A stretch of 64,000 nucleotides of DNA from Spirochaetota bacterium. GTDB taxonomy: Bacteria > Spirochaetota > UBA4802 > JAFGJZ01. Each line of letters opens with the position of its first letter. Positions within the stretch are counted from its first letter, which is position 1. The stretch lies in NCBI GenBank assembly GCA_016934935.1, contig JAFGRW010000106.1, positions 62,001 through 126,000 on the forward strand, read 5' to 3'. Under the pieces are notes generated by a model. That model made no database searches. It was not told the DNA's origin and saw only the letters and a list, made by a program, of their open reading frames with translations. Shown here in pieces: positions 42,612 through 51,016 of the stretch. Position numbers and translations under genes: made by a program.

Positions 42612-44741
42612 TTAGTCAGCAATAAACAGTATTGCTGATTGTTTTTTCACACGATACATATTATCCGTTAGCACTGAAATATTGCCATCCGGAAAAAATG
42701 TGTGTTCTTTATCGGCAGTATCTGTTACGAGTCTCCATTGCCGACCCGATGGGGATACGGGCAGTTCGATGCGGTAATTAAAAAGCGAAGCATTGCATAC
42801 AAAATAGATATCCGAATCCCTTTTCTTATTTTCGGAAACGGCGGCCTCACCATTGAGCATGCAGCCGATTATTTTGCAATTATCAGACCAATCCGGCGAA
42901 AAAGGGCGTGTTCCGTGCCAGCTGAATTCGGAATTTCCGTCTTGTGGATTTTCAATGCTTGCGAAGTGGCGTTTTCTCAAAACAGGATGATTTTTTCTGA
43001 AAGTTATCATGCTTTTTACAAATTCAAATATTGCACGGTTATTATCTATCAAATTCCAATCTATCCAGGATATTTCATTGTCCTGGCAGTAGGCGTTGTT
43101 ATTGCCCTTCTGTGTTCGTCTAAACTCATCGCCGGCGGTGATCATGGGAACACCTTGTGAGATAAGTAATGTAAAAATAAAATTTTTAATCTGTTTTATT
43201 CTTATAGATTCGATGAACGGTGTAACTTCGTTACCCTCAATTCCATAATTGTAGGAAAGGTTATGATTGTCACCATCGTTATTGTTTTCACCATTGTTTC
43301 TGTTATGTTTATGAGTATAAGAGACAAGATCATTCAGAGTAAAACCGTCATGGCTGGTAATAAAATTGATACTATGAAGCGGAGACCGATTATTGTGGCT
43401 GTAAAGATCAGAGCTGCCGCTAATTCGCGTTGCAAATGCGCCTACGCTTTTATCATCACCCCGCCAAAATCGTCTAATATCATCACGAAATCTACCGTTC
43501 CACTCGGCCCACCGACCAGGAAATTTACCAACCTGATACGCACCGGCCGCGTCCCAGGCTTCGGCGATTATTTTTGTGTTACGCAGAATGGGATCAGATT
43601 CTATTCTTTCAATTAGCGGAGGATTACTTAAAATAGTACCATCCTGTGCCCGCCCTAAAATTGATGCAAGGTCAAAACGGAAACCGTCTACATGCATCTC
43701 GATAACCCAGTAACGTAAGCAGTCCAGAATAAAATCCCTGACAAGAGGATGATTGCAGTTAAAGGTGTTGCCGCAACCTGAAAAATTTTTGTACAAAGCT
43801 TTATTCTCTTCAAGAATATAGTACACGGTATTATCAATTCCTCTAAAAGAGAGTGTGGGGCCTCGATGGTCTCCTTCGGCTGTGTGATTAAAAACTACAT
43901 CAAGAATAATCTCTATTCCGGCATTGTGAAAATCCCTTATCATTTCTTTGAATTCGTAAATCTGAGATCCGTTATTGGTCGAGGAGGAGTAGTGGGAACA
44001 AGGAGCAAAAAAAGAGATTGTACTGTAACCCCAGTAGTTTTTTAATTTTTCGCCAGTCTCAGGATTAACCCTGAAGTTTTCATTCATATCAAACTCGTGA
44101 ACGGGTAAAAGTTCTACCGCTGTTACTCCGAGTTCTTTAAGGTATGGAATTTTTTGAGTTAAAGCTTTATATGTTCCGCCGCAGTCGGAACCCGATGAAG
44201 GGTGAAAGGTAAACCCTTTAACATGAGTTTCATAAATTATCATTTCGTGCATGGGTCTGTTTAAAGGACGGTCAAACCAGTCAAAGTCATGATTTATTAC
44301 TATGCACTTTGGTACTACGGGGCCACTGTCTTTTGTAGAAAAAATATCGGTATCGTGAGTATAGTCATATCCCCGCGCATCATCAATATTCCAAACAGAG
44401 TTTCCGGTAATTGCTCGAGCGTATGGATCAAGCAAAAGTTTGTTTCGGTTAAATCGGTGACCTTTTTCAGGAAAATATGGACCATCTATTCTGTATCCAT
44501 AAAGTTGTCCCTCTTTGACGCCTTCGATCCAGATATGCCAGATATCACCTGTTTTATTATGCAGCGGATCAAGCCAGTATTCTTCAAATTGCGAATCAGT
44601 TTCAGTTCCATCGTATAAAACAAGGGTCACAGAAAGAGCGTTGCTTGAAAAAATAGAAAATTGAGTGCCTTTAGCGTCAAGAGTTGCTCCGTAGGGAAGT
44701 GGGTAACCGGGCAGGGTCACGCGACTGTTATCAGTAATCAC
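42612..44741 (-). CDS. glgX: glycogen debranching enzyme GlgX
   Basis: GH13 isoamylase-type enzyme that removes alpha-1,6 branches from glycogen or limit dextrin in the cytoplasm. The 709 residues carry an N-terminal CBM48 domain (GYPLPYGATLDAKGTQFSIFSSNALSVTLVLYD) and a catalytic barrel with DVVFNHTAEGD, the nucleophile in VDGFRFDLASILG, the acid in IIAEAWDAAG and FITSHDGFTLNDLVSY; NGENNNDGDNHNLSYNYGIEG is typical of GlgX. The start is GTG, with GGAGA eight bases upstream. It stands alone between two intergenic gaps, with no other glycogen gene in the window; glycogen synthesis genes must be elsewhere. Confidence 0.95.
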   Translation of the reverse strand: MITDNSRVTLPGYPLPYGATLDAKGTQFSIFSSNALSVTLVLYDGTETDSQFEEYWLDPLHNKTGDIWHIWIEGVKEGQLYGYRIDGPYFPEKGHRFNRNKLLLDPYARAITGNSVWNIDDARGYDYTHDTDIFSTKDSGPVVPKCIVINHDFDWFDRPLNRPMHEMIIYETHVKGFTFHPSSGSDCGGTYKALTQKIPYLKELGVTAVELLPVHEFDMNENFRVNPETGEKLKNYWGYSTISFFAPCSHYSSSTNNGSQIYEFKEMIRDFHNAGIEIILDVVFNHTAEGDHRGPTLSFRGIDNTVYYILEENKALYKNFSGCGNTFNCNHPLVRDFILDCLRYWVIEMHVDGFRFDLASILGRAQDGTILSNPPLIERIESDPILRNTKIIAEAWDAAGAYQVGKFPGRWAEWNGRFRDDIRRFWRGDDKSVGAFATRISGSSDLYSHNNRSPLHSINFITSHDGFTLNDLVSYTHKHNRNNGENNNDGDNHNLSYNYGIEGNEVTPFIESIRIKQIKNFIFTLLISQGVPMITAGDEFRRTQKGNNNAYCQDNEISWIDWNLIDNNRAIFEFVKSMITFRKNHPVLRKRHFASIENPQDGNSEFSWHGTRPFSPDWSDNCKIIGCMLNGEAAVSENKKRDSDIYFVCNASLFNYRIELPVSPSGRQWRLVTDTADKEHTFFPDGNISVLTDNMYRVKKQSAILFIAD

Positions 44742-44948
44742 AATGAATTATCTCCGTCAGGATAAGTAATCAACCTGATAATGAATACAACAGGCTTATA
44801 TTTCAACAATAATTTGGCTTTGTCAGGTTTTAAAAAGTAACATCATGGTATTTTATATTACAATTATGAGTTGACGTTAAATAAAGTTCAAAAAATAGTT
44901 ATCACGGTAACAAATTTTCTTGTTTGATGGTATCAGGAGTGTATCGAT

Positions 44949-46496
44949 TTGTACAGAATAAAAAATATCTTTCTTTTGGTTTTAATCTTTTCAATCTATA
45001 ATTGCAGCAGAAATGGCAGTGAAAATGAGCCTAATAATAGTTTTGATACTTCAACTCCGGTAACAATTGGTAAAAAAATTGCAGGTAGTATAGAAAGTGC
45101 CGAAGATATAGATTTTTTCAAACTGGATGTTGACAGAGAAACAAGAATATCGATATCTCTCTCGCAGCTTAAAGGTATAAATCATTCGATAACAATTTTC
45201 AGGGATTTAAACGGCAAACAGACCGCTGTAAAAAGAGTTGATGATTCTCGTAAATCGTCTCCTGAAAAAATGCCTTGTCTTGGTTTAATACCAGGTACAT
45301 ATTATATTGTTGTGTCTCATGGAGAAAGGGACGAGAAAAAGGGAAGTGATCAAAAATACTACTTGTTAATAGATGAACTTGTTCAAGATGAAAATTTCGA
45401 ATTTGAACCAAATGATACACAGAGACTTGCAACGCCTGTAACAAGTGGTAACTCAATATCCGGTTTCCATTCACCAAGTTTTAATAAACTTAATAAATCA
45501 TCCGAGAATCAGTATCGTGAATATGATTATTTCAGTTTTAAGGTCAGCTCCCAAGAAGCAGGGCGTTACCTGGCTGATATTTCTGTTTCGGGTGTTCCCG
45601 GCGTAGATGTTGTCTTGGCAATGTATAATCCTTCAGGTCAAAAGATTAACAGCTCTGATGTCGGGATAATTGGAACAGCAGAGAGCATAATCGGACAAGG
45701 ATTATCAGATGCCGGTAATTACATTATCGAGATATGCGCAAAAGATTTTGCGTCAAACAATGATACACCTTATACTTTGAACGTGAACGTATCGGAGTTT
45801 GACTCTTCATTCGAAATGGAGTTAAATAATAGTGTTGAAAGTGCCAATGTCTTGAGGGGATCAATGATTAAAGGACGCATATTTCCGGAAGGAGACGAGG
45901 ATTACTTTGTTTATATTCCTTCAAAACCCGGATTTGTTGATATTACTCTTGTACCCACTCCTGAAATTAACGGTCGTATGGCTCTCTATAATGCTGAAGG
46001 TGATATAATATTTGAAATTGACAACCATGAAGCGGGTATGACTGAAAATTTCCCGGCATTCTTTACCGGAGAGAAGTTATATATAAGGGTAACCGCGTTT
46101 TCCGGCGAGGTCGATTCAGAAAAATATTACTCACTTTATGTCAAAGAGAGTGCTCAACAGGAGTCAGTAGAGCTGGAGCCTAATGATGAAAAAGATCGTG
46201 CGACTTTTATAGAAAAAGAGATTATGTATGGTTACTCTTCATACAGGGGCGATCGTGACTTTTATCTGATTGAAACCAAGTTGCGAGCCGAAAAGATAAT
46301 AAGGATTACAGGTGTAGAACAGGCTCATTTTGAAATATCTGTTACTGATAATCTTGGATATGTAATAAACAGTTATGAACTGAAAGACGGTAATGTTCTT
46401 GAAATTACAGAACTTGTCGATAAGCGTGCGTATCTCATTATTGACGCAAAAGAGGCTGTGTTTGACAGGCCTTATATTATTGAAATGGTAAATTAG
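44949..46496 (+). CDS. lipoprotein with four PPC-like beta domains
   Basis: A 515-residue exported protein. It starts at TTG (44949), nine bases after AGGAG. The signal peptide ends in FSIYNC (Cys19), much like the IYSC lipobox of the 21.4 kb gene. The mature part consists of four repeats that each begin with an E-x-E-P/L-N motif: SENEPNNS (~25), EFEPNDT (~152), EMELNNS (~290) and ELEPNDE (~405), each followed by a GxIxxxxDxDFF/Y-like strand. These are pre-peptidase C-terminal (PPC) beta-sandwich domains, found in secreted peptidases and adhesins; no peptidase is attached here. The stop codon overlaps the next frame, so the operon continues. Confidence 0.82.
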   Translation: MYRIKNIFLLVLIFSIYNCSRNGSENEPNNSFDTSTPVTIGKKIAGSIESAEDIDFFKLDVDRETRISISLSQLKGINHSITIFRDLNGKQTAVKRVDDSRKSSPEKMPCLGLIPGTYYIVVSHGERDEKKGSDQKYYLLIDELVQDENFEFEPNDTQRLATPVTSGNSISGFHSPSFNKLNKSSENQYREYDYFSFKVSSQEAGRYLADISVSGVPGVDVVLAMYNPSGQKINSSDVGIIGTAESIIGQGLSDAGNYIIEICAKDFASNNDTPYTLNVNVSEFDSSFEMELNNSVESANVLRGSMIKGRIFPEGDEDYFVYIPSKPGFVDITLVPTPEINGRMALYNAEGDIIFEIDNHEAGMTENFPAFFTGEKLYIRVTAFSGEVDSEKYYSLYVKESAQQESVELEPNDEKDRATFIEKEIMYGYSSYRGDRDFYLIETKLRAEKIIRITGVEQAHFEISVTDNLGYVINSYELKDGNVLEITELVDKRAYLIIDAKEAVFDRPYIIEMVN

Positions 46497-46531
46497 TGAT
46501 TATTAATATTAATATGAAATCAGGGGTTAAA

Positions 46532-46987
46532 ATGAAAAAAATAGTATTGGTTTTGGCAGTTTTAACAGTTATGTCTTGTAAAAGCGCTCCCGTTAAAGAA
46601 CCGGCTGTTGTACAAGAAGATACTGTTGTTGCAGGCACAGGACTGGTAGAAATTGTGGTGCGAGATACGGGAATTATGGATCCTGAGAATGATCGTCGTT
46701 CATATTACCGTATTTTTATTGATAAAATAGAAGTGGGTAGAACCGAAATTGGTCTGGAATCTCAAATAAAAAAATTTGCAACCACAACCGAACCAAACAG
46801 TCATCTATTACGTATCGAAAAGTATGTTTTGGATGAGAAGAATGATCGTTATGTTAAAGTTAACAATATAGATCAGCCCAGACCCAATTTTTTCTATTTT
46901 GATAATACGGATAAAAGAAATCTGAAAATAGAAATAATACATACTGTAGATACGCATCATGCGGAATACAGGTTGAATAAACGGTGA
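46532..46987 (+). CDS. small lipoprotein
   Basis: A 151-residue protein with a short signal peptide and a good lipobox, LTVMSC (Cys16). The rest is beta-rich (GTGLVEIVVRDTGIMDPENDRRSYYRIFIDKIEVGRTEIG) without a family that I recognise. AGGGG lies before the ATG at 46532; a 12-residue extension to 46496 would hide the signal peptide. It starts 35 bases after the PPC lipoprotein and its stop overlaps the hemolysin III start by three bases (GTGA), so all three genes probably form an operon. Confidence 0.78.
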   Translation: MKKIVLVLAVLTVMSCKSAPVKEPAVVQEDTVVAGTGLVEIVVRDTGIMDPENDRRSYYRIFIDKIEVGRTEIGLESQIKKFATTTEPNSHLLRIEKYVLDEKNDRYVKVNNIDQPRPNFFYFDNTDKRNLKIEIIHTVDTHHAEYRLNKR

Positions 46988-47640
46988 AAACAGAAAGAAA
47001 AATTAAACGTTCTCAAACATCCAGGGAAGAAATTTTTAACTTTTTAACACATGGAACTGCAGCCCTGCTAAGTATAGCCGGGCTTGTTTTTTTGGTAGTC
47101 GGTGCCGCAATAGGAGGTGATCCATGGCGTATAGTTTCGATGTCAATTTATGGAGCATCACTTGTAATGCTTTATTGCGCATCGACTTTTTATCATTTTG
47201 CCAAAGACTCACAGAAGAAGAGTTATCTGAAAATATTTGATCATACATCTATCTATTTTTTGATAGCGGGTTCCTACACTCCTTATGTTCTTGTAACAAT
47301 AAACGGTACTATTGGATGGGTTATCTTCGGTATAGTATGGGGGATTACCATTATTGGAATTGTCTTTAAATTTAAGTATGTTGGACAATTTAAAAAGCTT
47401 TCTCTTGCATTGTATCTTGGTATGGGATGGGTGATAATTTTTGCAATAAGGGATATAGTTGAAGCTCTGCCCTCTGGTGGATTATTGCTGCTGGTTTTGG
47501 GAGGAGTCGCTTACAGTGTCGGTACCATCTTTTATGCCAAAGACAGTAAGCCTTATTTTCATGCTATCTGGCATCTCTTTGTAATGACGGGGAGTATATT
47601 CCATTACATGAGTATCTCCATGTATGTTCTACCAAAATAA
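46984..47640 (+). CDS. hemolysin III family (PAQR) membrane protein
   Basis: A 218-residue inner membrane protein with seven hydrophobic segments. It has the PAQR hallmarks: a first motif HGTAALLSIAGLVFLV, MLYCASTFYHFAKD with a conserved His, FDHTSIYFLIAGSYTPYVL with Asp and the TP pair, and IWHLFVMTGSIFHYMSI with two His. The His and Asp residues probably hold a zinc ion, as in adiponectin receptors, which are ceramidases. Bacterial members have been called hemolysins but their true role may be in lipid homeostasis. The start is GTG within the stop of the lipoprotein gene. A strong terminator follows. Confidence 0.92.
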   Translation: MKTERKIKRSQTSREEIFNFLTHGTAALLSIAGLVFLVVGAAIGGDPWRIVSMSIYGASLVMLYCASTFYHFAKDSQKKSYLKIFDHTSIYFLIAGSYTPYVLVTINGTIGWVIFGIVWGITIIGIVFKFKYVGQFKKLSLALYLGMGWVIIFAIRDIVEALPSGGLLLLVLGGVAYSVGTIFYAKDSKPYFHAIWHLFVMTGSIFHYMSISMYVLPK

Positions 47641-47691
47641 ATTCTGTTAATCTAATAGAAATCCGGTTTCGAATGAATCGGTTGATCGTCT

Positions 47692-47722
47692 AACCGTGGC
47701 TTATTTAAGTCGCGGTTTTTTG
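47692..47722 (+). terminator. intrinsic terminator of the lipoprotein-hemolysin III operon
   Basis: AACCGTGGCTTA (47692-47703) pairs with TAAGTCGCGGTT, a 12-pair stem with two G-T pairs and a tiny loop, followed by TTTTTT. It lies 51 bases after the hemolysin III stop. Confidence 0.85.
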
Positions 47723-47774
47723 TATTTATATTATTGACCAAATTTAGAGTTTATAGAAAGTGACTTTAAAAAGT

Positions 47775-47802
47775 TTGACATTCTAATTATTCTATAGATA
47801 AT
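47775..47802 (+). promoter_or_regulatory. sigma-70-like promoter of pta
   Basis: TTGACA (47775-47780), 16-base spacer and GATAAT (47797-47802). Transcription should start near 47810, giving a leader of about 150 bases before pta. Confidence 0.6.
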
Positions 47803-47830
47803 CTCTAATAATTAACTTGTCAACAAGGAA

Positions 47831-47901
47831 CTTGCGAAAAATTCCTTTGAGAATAGGCACTTAAGCGATGTTACCCTCTGGAAAATGGTAATTTTTCGAA
47901 G
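47831..47901 (+). promoter_or_regulatory. structured leader of pta
   Basis: CTTGCGAAAAATT (47831-47843) pairs with AATTTTTCGAAG (47890-47901): twelve pairs with one bulged G, closing a loop of 46 bases that may itself fold. It lies inside the predicted 5' leader, about 60 bases before the pta start. No known riboswitch consensus that I can recall matches, so this is either a new regulatory element or just a stable stem. Confidence 0.4.
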
Positions 47902-47961
47902 AACCCTATTGTTAGAAGATGACTTTAAGTTCCCTATTATCAAACATTAAGGAGATAATAT

Positions 47962-48963
47962 ATGAGTATGCTTCAGAACTTCAAGCAAAGAGCCAAGTCT
48001 CTAAATAAAACAATTGTGCTTCCGGAAGGAACGGACGGTCGGACCATTAAGGCGGCAGCCCTTATTACTGAAGAAAAAATTGCAAAGGTAATTGTGCTGG
48101 GTGACCCAAAAGAAATTGCTGAACTCGCGTCCGAACAGGGGGTAACAACAGACAATTTTCAAATAGTTGACCCAAAAAACTATGATCGGCGAAATGAACT
48201 TGTTGAAAAGCTTGTAGAACTCAGAAAATCCAAGGGAGTAGATATTGAAAAGGCCGAACAGCTACTTAATGATCCTCTATATTTCGGTGTTATGATGGTG
48301 AAATGCGATATCGCGGATGGTATGGTTGCCGGAGCAATTAATGCAACCGCTAATGTTCTAAGGCCTTCATTGCAGATTCTAAAAACAGCACCTGGTACAA
48401 AACTTGTATCAGCATTTTTTGTAATGATAGTACCTGATTGTGATTATGGAGCAGATGGCGGATTTATATATGCTGATTCCGGCATGGTTCAAAATCCAAG
48501 CTCTGAAGAGTTGGCGCATATTGCCATAAACGCCGCCAAGTCGTTCAAACTATTGTTCCAGAAAGAGCCTGTTGTCGGTATGCTGTCACATTCGACAAAG
48601 GGATCTGCGGCTCATCCCGATGTCGACAAGGTTGCAGAGGCTACCCGTATCGCAAAAGAGCTTGCCCCTGAGCTGGCTTTGGATGGCGAATTTCAGCTTG
48701 ATACAGCAATTGTACCTTCTGTTGGTAAAGCAAAGGCGCCTGAGAGCAGTGTTGCAGGTAAATGTAATGTACTGGTTTTCCCTGATCTGGATGCCGGTAA
48801 TATCGGCTATAAGTTGACGCAACGCCTGGCAAAAGCTGAAGCATATGGACCTGTAACCCAGGGAATTGCAAAACCTGTTAACGACCTTTCCCGTGGCTGT
48901 ACGGCCGAGGATATCGTCGGTGTTGCAGCAATCACTGCAATTCAGGCTGACGCTTCAAAATAA
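47962..48963 (+). CDS. pta: phosphate acetyltransferase
   Basis: Converts acetyl-CoA and phosphate to acetyl phosphate, the first step of acetate formation with ATP gain. At 333 residues it is the short form that lacks the N-terminal P-loop regulatory domain of E. coli Pta. Typical motifs are LPEGTDGRTIKAAAL at the start, GVMMVKCDIADGMVAGAINATANVLRPSLQILK, VVGMLSHSTKGSA, and GKCNVLVFPDLDAGNIGYKLTQRLAKAEAYGPVTQGIAKPVNDLSRGC near the end. AAGGAGA lies eight bases before the ATG. No ackA lies next to it, so acetate kinase must be elsewhere. Its leader is long and structured, and a terminator hairpin follows. Confidence 0.97.
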   Translation: MSMLQNFKQRAKSLNKTIVLPEGTDGRTIKAAALITEEKIAKVIVLGDPKEIAELASEQGVTTDNFQIVDPKNYDRRNELVEKLVELRKSKGVDIEKAEQLLNDPLYFGVMMVKCDIADGMVAGAINATANVLRPSLQILKTAPGTKLVSAFFVMIVPDCDYGADGGFIYADSGMVQNPSSEELAHIAINAAKSFKLLFQKEPVVGMLSHSTKGSAAHPDVDKVAEATRIAKELAPELALDGEFQLDTAIVPSVGKAKAPESSVAGKCNVLVFPDLDAGNIGYKLTQRLAKAEAYGPVTQGIAKPVNDLSRGCTAEDIVGVAAITAIQADASK

Positions 48964-48990
48964 TAATATAATTTGATTATACATATTGAT

Positions 48991-49018
48991 ATAAATACCC
49001 GCTTACACGGGTATTTAT
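48991..49018. terminator. bidirectional terminator between pta and the EFR1 gene
   Basis: ATAAATACCCG (48991-49001) and CGGGTATTTAT (49008-49018) pair perfectly around a six-base loop. It follows pta by 27 bases and overlaps the stop of the convergent EFR1 gene. There is no long T-run beyond it, but A/T pairs at the stem ends may serve. Confidence 0.75.
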
Positions 49019-49773
49019 ATATTATTGCTTTCGATAATATCGTTAAGGGAAATGCTTTTTTCCCTGTAACGTGACGAACTTTTCTCTTTTTTATGGTGTA
49101 TCGCTTTTTGAGGGCAGTTATGCAGACAGGCGAAACATGATTCGCATTTTTGATTGAAATTAATACTGCCTGTCACCGAAATGTTGTCAACGGGGCACAC
49201 AAGAGCACATGTACCGCAAAGGTTACATTTATCATCGATATATAGATTATTGTCGCATTTATCAAGCATTCGTTTGTATATTATCTGGGCAATTGCATGA
49301 GAGAATTTTGCAGTAAAGCCAAAAGAGGGAATACGGTTAACTGAGGCTCTTATATCGTGAACCGCCGCTGGCAGTATTGATTCAATATTCTTTTTTGATT
49401 GAGTGTATATTTCTTTATTAATGTCAAACATGGGAACGTAGTTGTTAATGGTTGTTATTTCAACAGCGTAATTAAGAGAGATTCCTTTTTTCTTAAGTTC
49501 ATTTTGTAACTGTAAAGAAGTTGCTCCGCTTGTCGAACCGCATGTTATAATTGTAAAAAAGTAAGAGCTGTTAAAATCTGATCTACGGATGAATTTTAAA
49601 ACTGGCCTTGGAATTCCGTAAAAATATGACGGGAAAATAAAGCCGATTTTGTCGTCAGTGTAGCTACCAGGACTTTTTCGAAGCTCGCTCGATATGGATA
49701 CGCAATCTGATGTTATGAATGCTTTTGAAACCTTTAAACTGTTTCCGGAAGCCGTAAAGAAAAAAATGGTCAT
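49015..49773 (-). CDS. EFR1-family flavodoxin-ferredoxin
   Basis: A 252-residue electron-transfer protein. Residues 1-~160 form a flavodoxin-like domain with an FMN phosphate loop FFFTASGNSLKV (usual form FSGTGNS) and IGFIFPSYFYGIPRPVLKFI; the C-terminus has two 4Fe-4S clusters, CNLCGTCALVCPVDNISV and CESCFACLHNCPQKAIHHKK. This layout fits the EFR1 family. It is common in anaerobes, which supports a fermentative or anaerobic lifestyle together with pta. Its partner is unknown. The ATG has only a weak upstream site. It is convergent to pta and divergent from rlmN. Confidence 0.9.
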   Translation of the reverse strand: MTIFFFTASGNSLKVSKAFITSDCVSISSELRKSPGSYTDDKIGFIFPSYFYGIPRPVLKFIRRSDFNSSYFFTIITCGSTSGATSLQLQNELKKKGISLNYAVEITTINNYVPMFDINKEIYTQSKKNIESILPAAVHDIRASVNRIPSFGFTAKFSHAIAQIIYKRMLDKCDNNLYIDDKCNLCGTCALVCPVDNISVTGSINFNQKCESCFACLHNCPQKAIHHKKEKSSSRYREKSISLNDIIESNNI

Positions 49774-49969
49774 AGATAAACTCTCAATAGCATATATTTG
49801 ATCGGTAGAAACCCTATAAAGTCGTTTGATTATGCGTCAATTAATATTTGGTAATATTCTTTTTTTTATTGTCACATAATGGTTGTAATCTGTTGTTTTT
49901 TATTAAAACTTGCCTGGCTTATTGACTATTCCTGCTTGACGGTAGAGCTCTTTTTAATAGGTATCTTAT

Positions 49970-51004
49970 ATGAAAAATTTTGGCAGTTCGTTTATCAAAA
50001 ATTTTACAATTTCCGAAGCAGAGAAACTCTTTAGAGATTTGGATGAAAAACCATATAGGGCAACGCAGCTATTCGCATGGTTATATGGTAAAAATTGTGA
50101 TTCATTCGATGACATGAGTAATTTTTCCAAGGATTTACGTAACTATTTAAATCAGAATTTTATTTTAAACCCGCTTGTGTGTGAACAAAAGCTTGTTTCA
50201 GAAATGGACGGTACCGAAAAGTATCTTTTTAAAACAGTAGATGATCACTATATAGAATCCGTTCTAATAAAAAATGAAGAGTCAGATTCAGGACGCTTAA
50301 CTATATGTATATCTTCCCAAATTGGATGTCAAATGGGATGTACTTTTTGCAGTACTGCGAAGATTCCGTTTATACGAAATCTAGAAGCTGCAGAAATTAT
50401 TGATCAAATATGTCAAGTTCGAAGAATATCAGGATTGAATAATAATAACATTGTCTTTATGGGGATGGGTGAACCATTTATGAATTATGATAATGTTATT
50501 AAAGCCGCCAATATCATGAACTACAGTTTCGGATTGCATATTTCAGTAAGAAAAATCACGATATCCACTTGCGGTATATTACCACGAATTAATCAGTTCA
50601 TTGACGAAGGTCATCTGTTTAACCTGGCAGTTTCCCTTAATGATACCGATACCAATAAAAGATCTGAGACAATGCCGGTTAATAAAAAGTGGCCGATAGA
50701 AGATGTTGCTGCTCTGTTTAATAAAAAAATGCCAAAGGCTCATAACAGATTAACTCTTGAATACGTGATGCGAAAAGATAATATTTCCAGAGATGATGCT
50801 GTAAGATTGAAAAAGATGTTCAAGTATTCACGGATAAAGCTGAACCTGATACCCCTTAACGGTGAAGGTACTCCTTCAGAGAATGATATTTCCTCATTTA
50901 TAAAAGAGCTTGAAATATTAAACATACCGATTACAGTTCGCAAGAGCCTTGGTCGTGATATCAACGGTGCTTGCGGACAACTTTCCGGTCAAAAATACAG
51001 ATAA
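49970..51004 (+). CDS. rlmN: 23S rRNA and tRNA adenine C2 methyltransferase RlmN
   Basis: Radical SAM enzyme that methylates C2 of A2503 in 23S rRNA (and A37 of some tRNAs), helping the accuracy of translation. Its 344 residues show the N-terminal KPYRATQLFAWLYGKNCDSFDDMSNFSKDLR, the cluster motif ISSQIGCQMGCTFCSTAK (C-x3-C-x2-C), NIVFMGMGEPFMNYDNVIKA, VSLNDTDTNKR and the C-terminal GRDINGACGQL with the Cys that forms the methyl-carrying adduct. It starts an apparent operon that runs to 57.1 kb; PBP1A follows twelve bases after its stop. Confidence 0.97.
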   Translation: MKNFGSSFIKNFTISEAEKLFRDLDEKPYRATQLFAWLYGKNCDSFDDMSNFSKDLRNYLNQNFILNPLVCEQKLVSEMDGTEKYLFKTVDDHYIESVLIKNEESDSGRLTICISSQIGCQMGCTFCSTAKIPFIRNLEAAEIIDQICQVRRISGLNNNNIVFMGMGEPFMNYDNVIKAANIMNYSFGLHISVRKITISTCGILPRINQFIDEGHLFNLAVSLNDTDTNKRSETMPVNKKWPIEDVAALFNKKMPKAHNRLTLEYVMRKDNISRDDAVRLKKMFKYSRIKLNLIPLNGEGTPSENDISSFIKELEILNIPITVRKSLGRDINGACGQLSGQKYR

Positions 51005-51016
51005 TAAAGGATTATT

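Noticed and set aside
47661-47690. tRNA-like GGTTTCGAAT motif
   Set aside because: No acceptor, D or anticodon arms fit around it; it is just upstream of a terminator.
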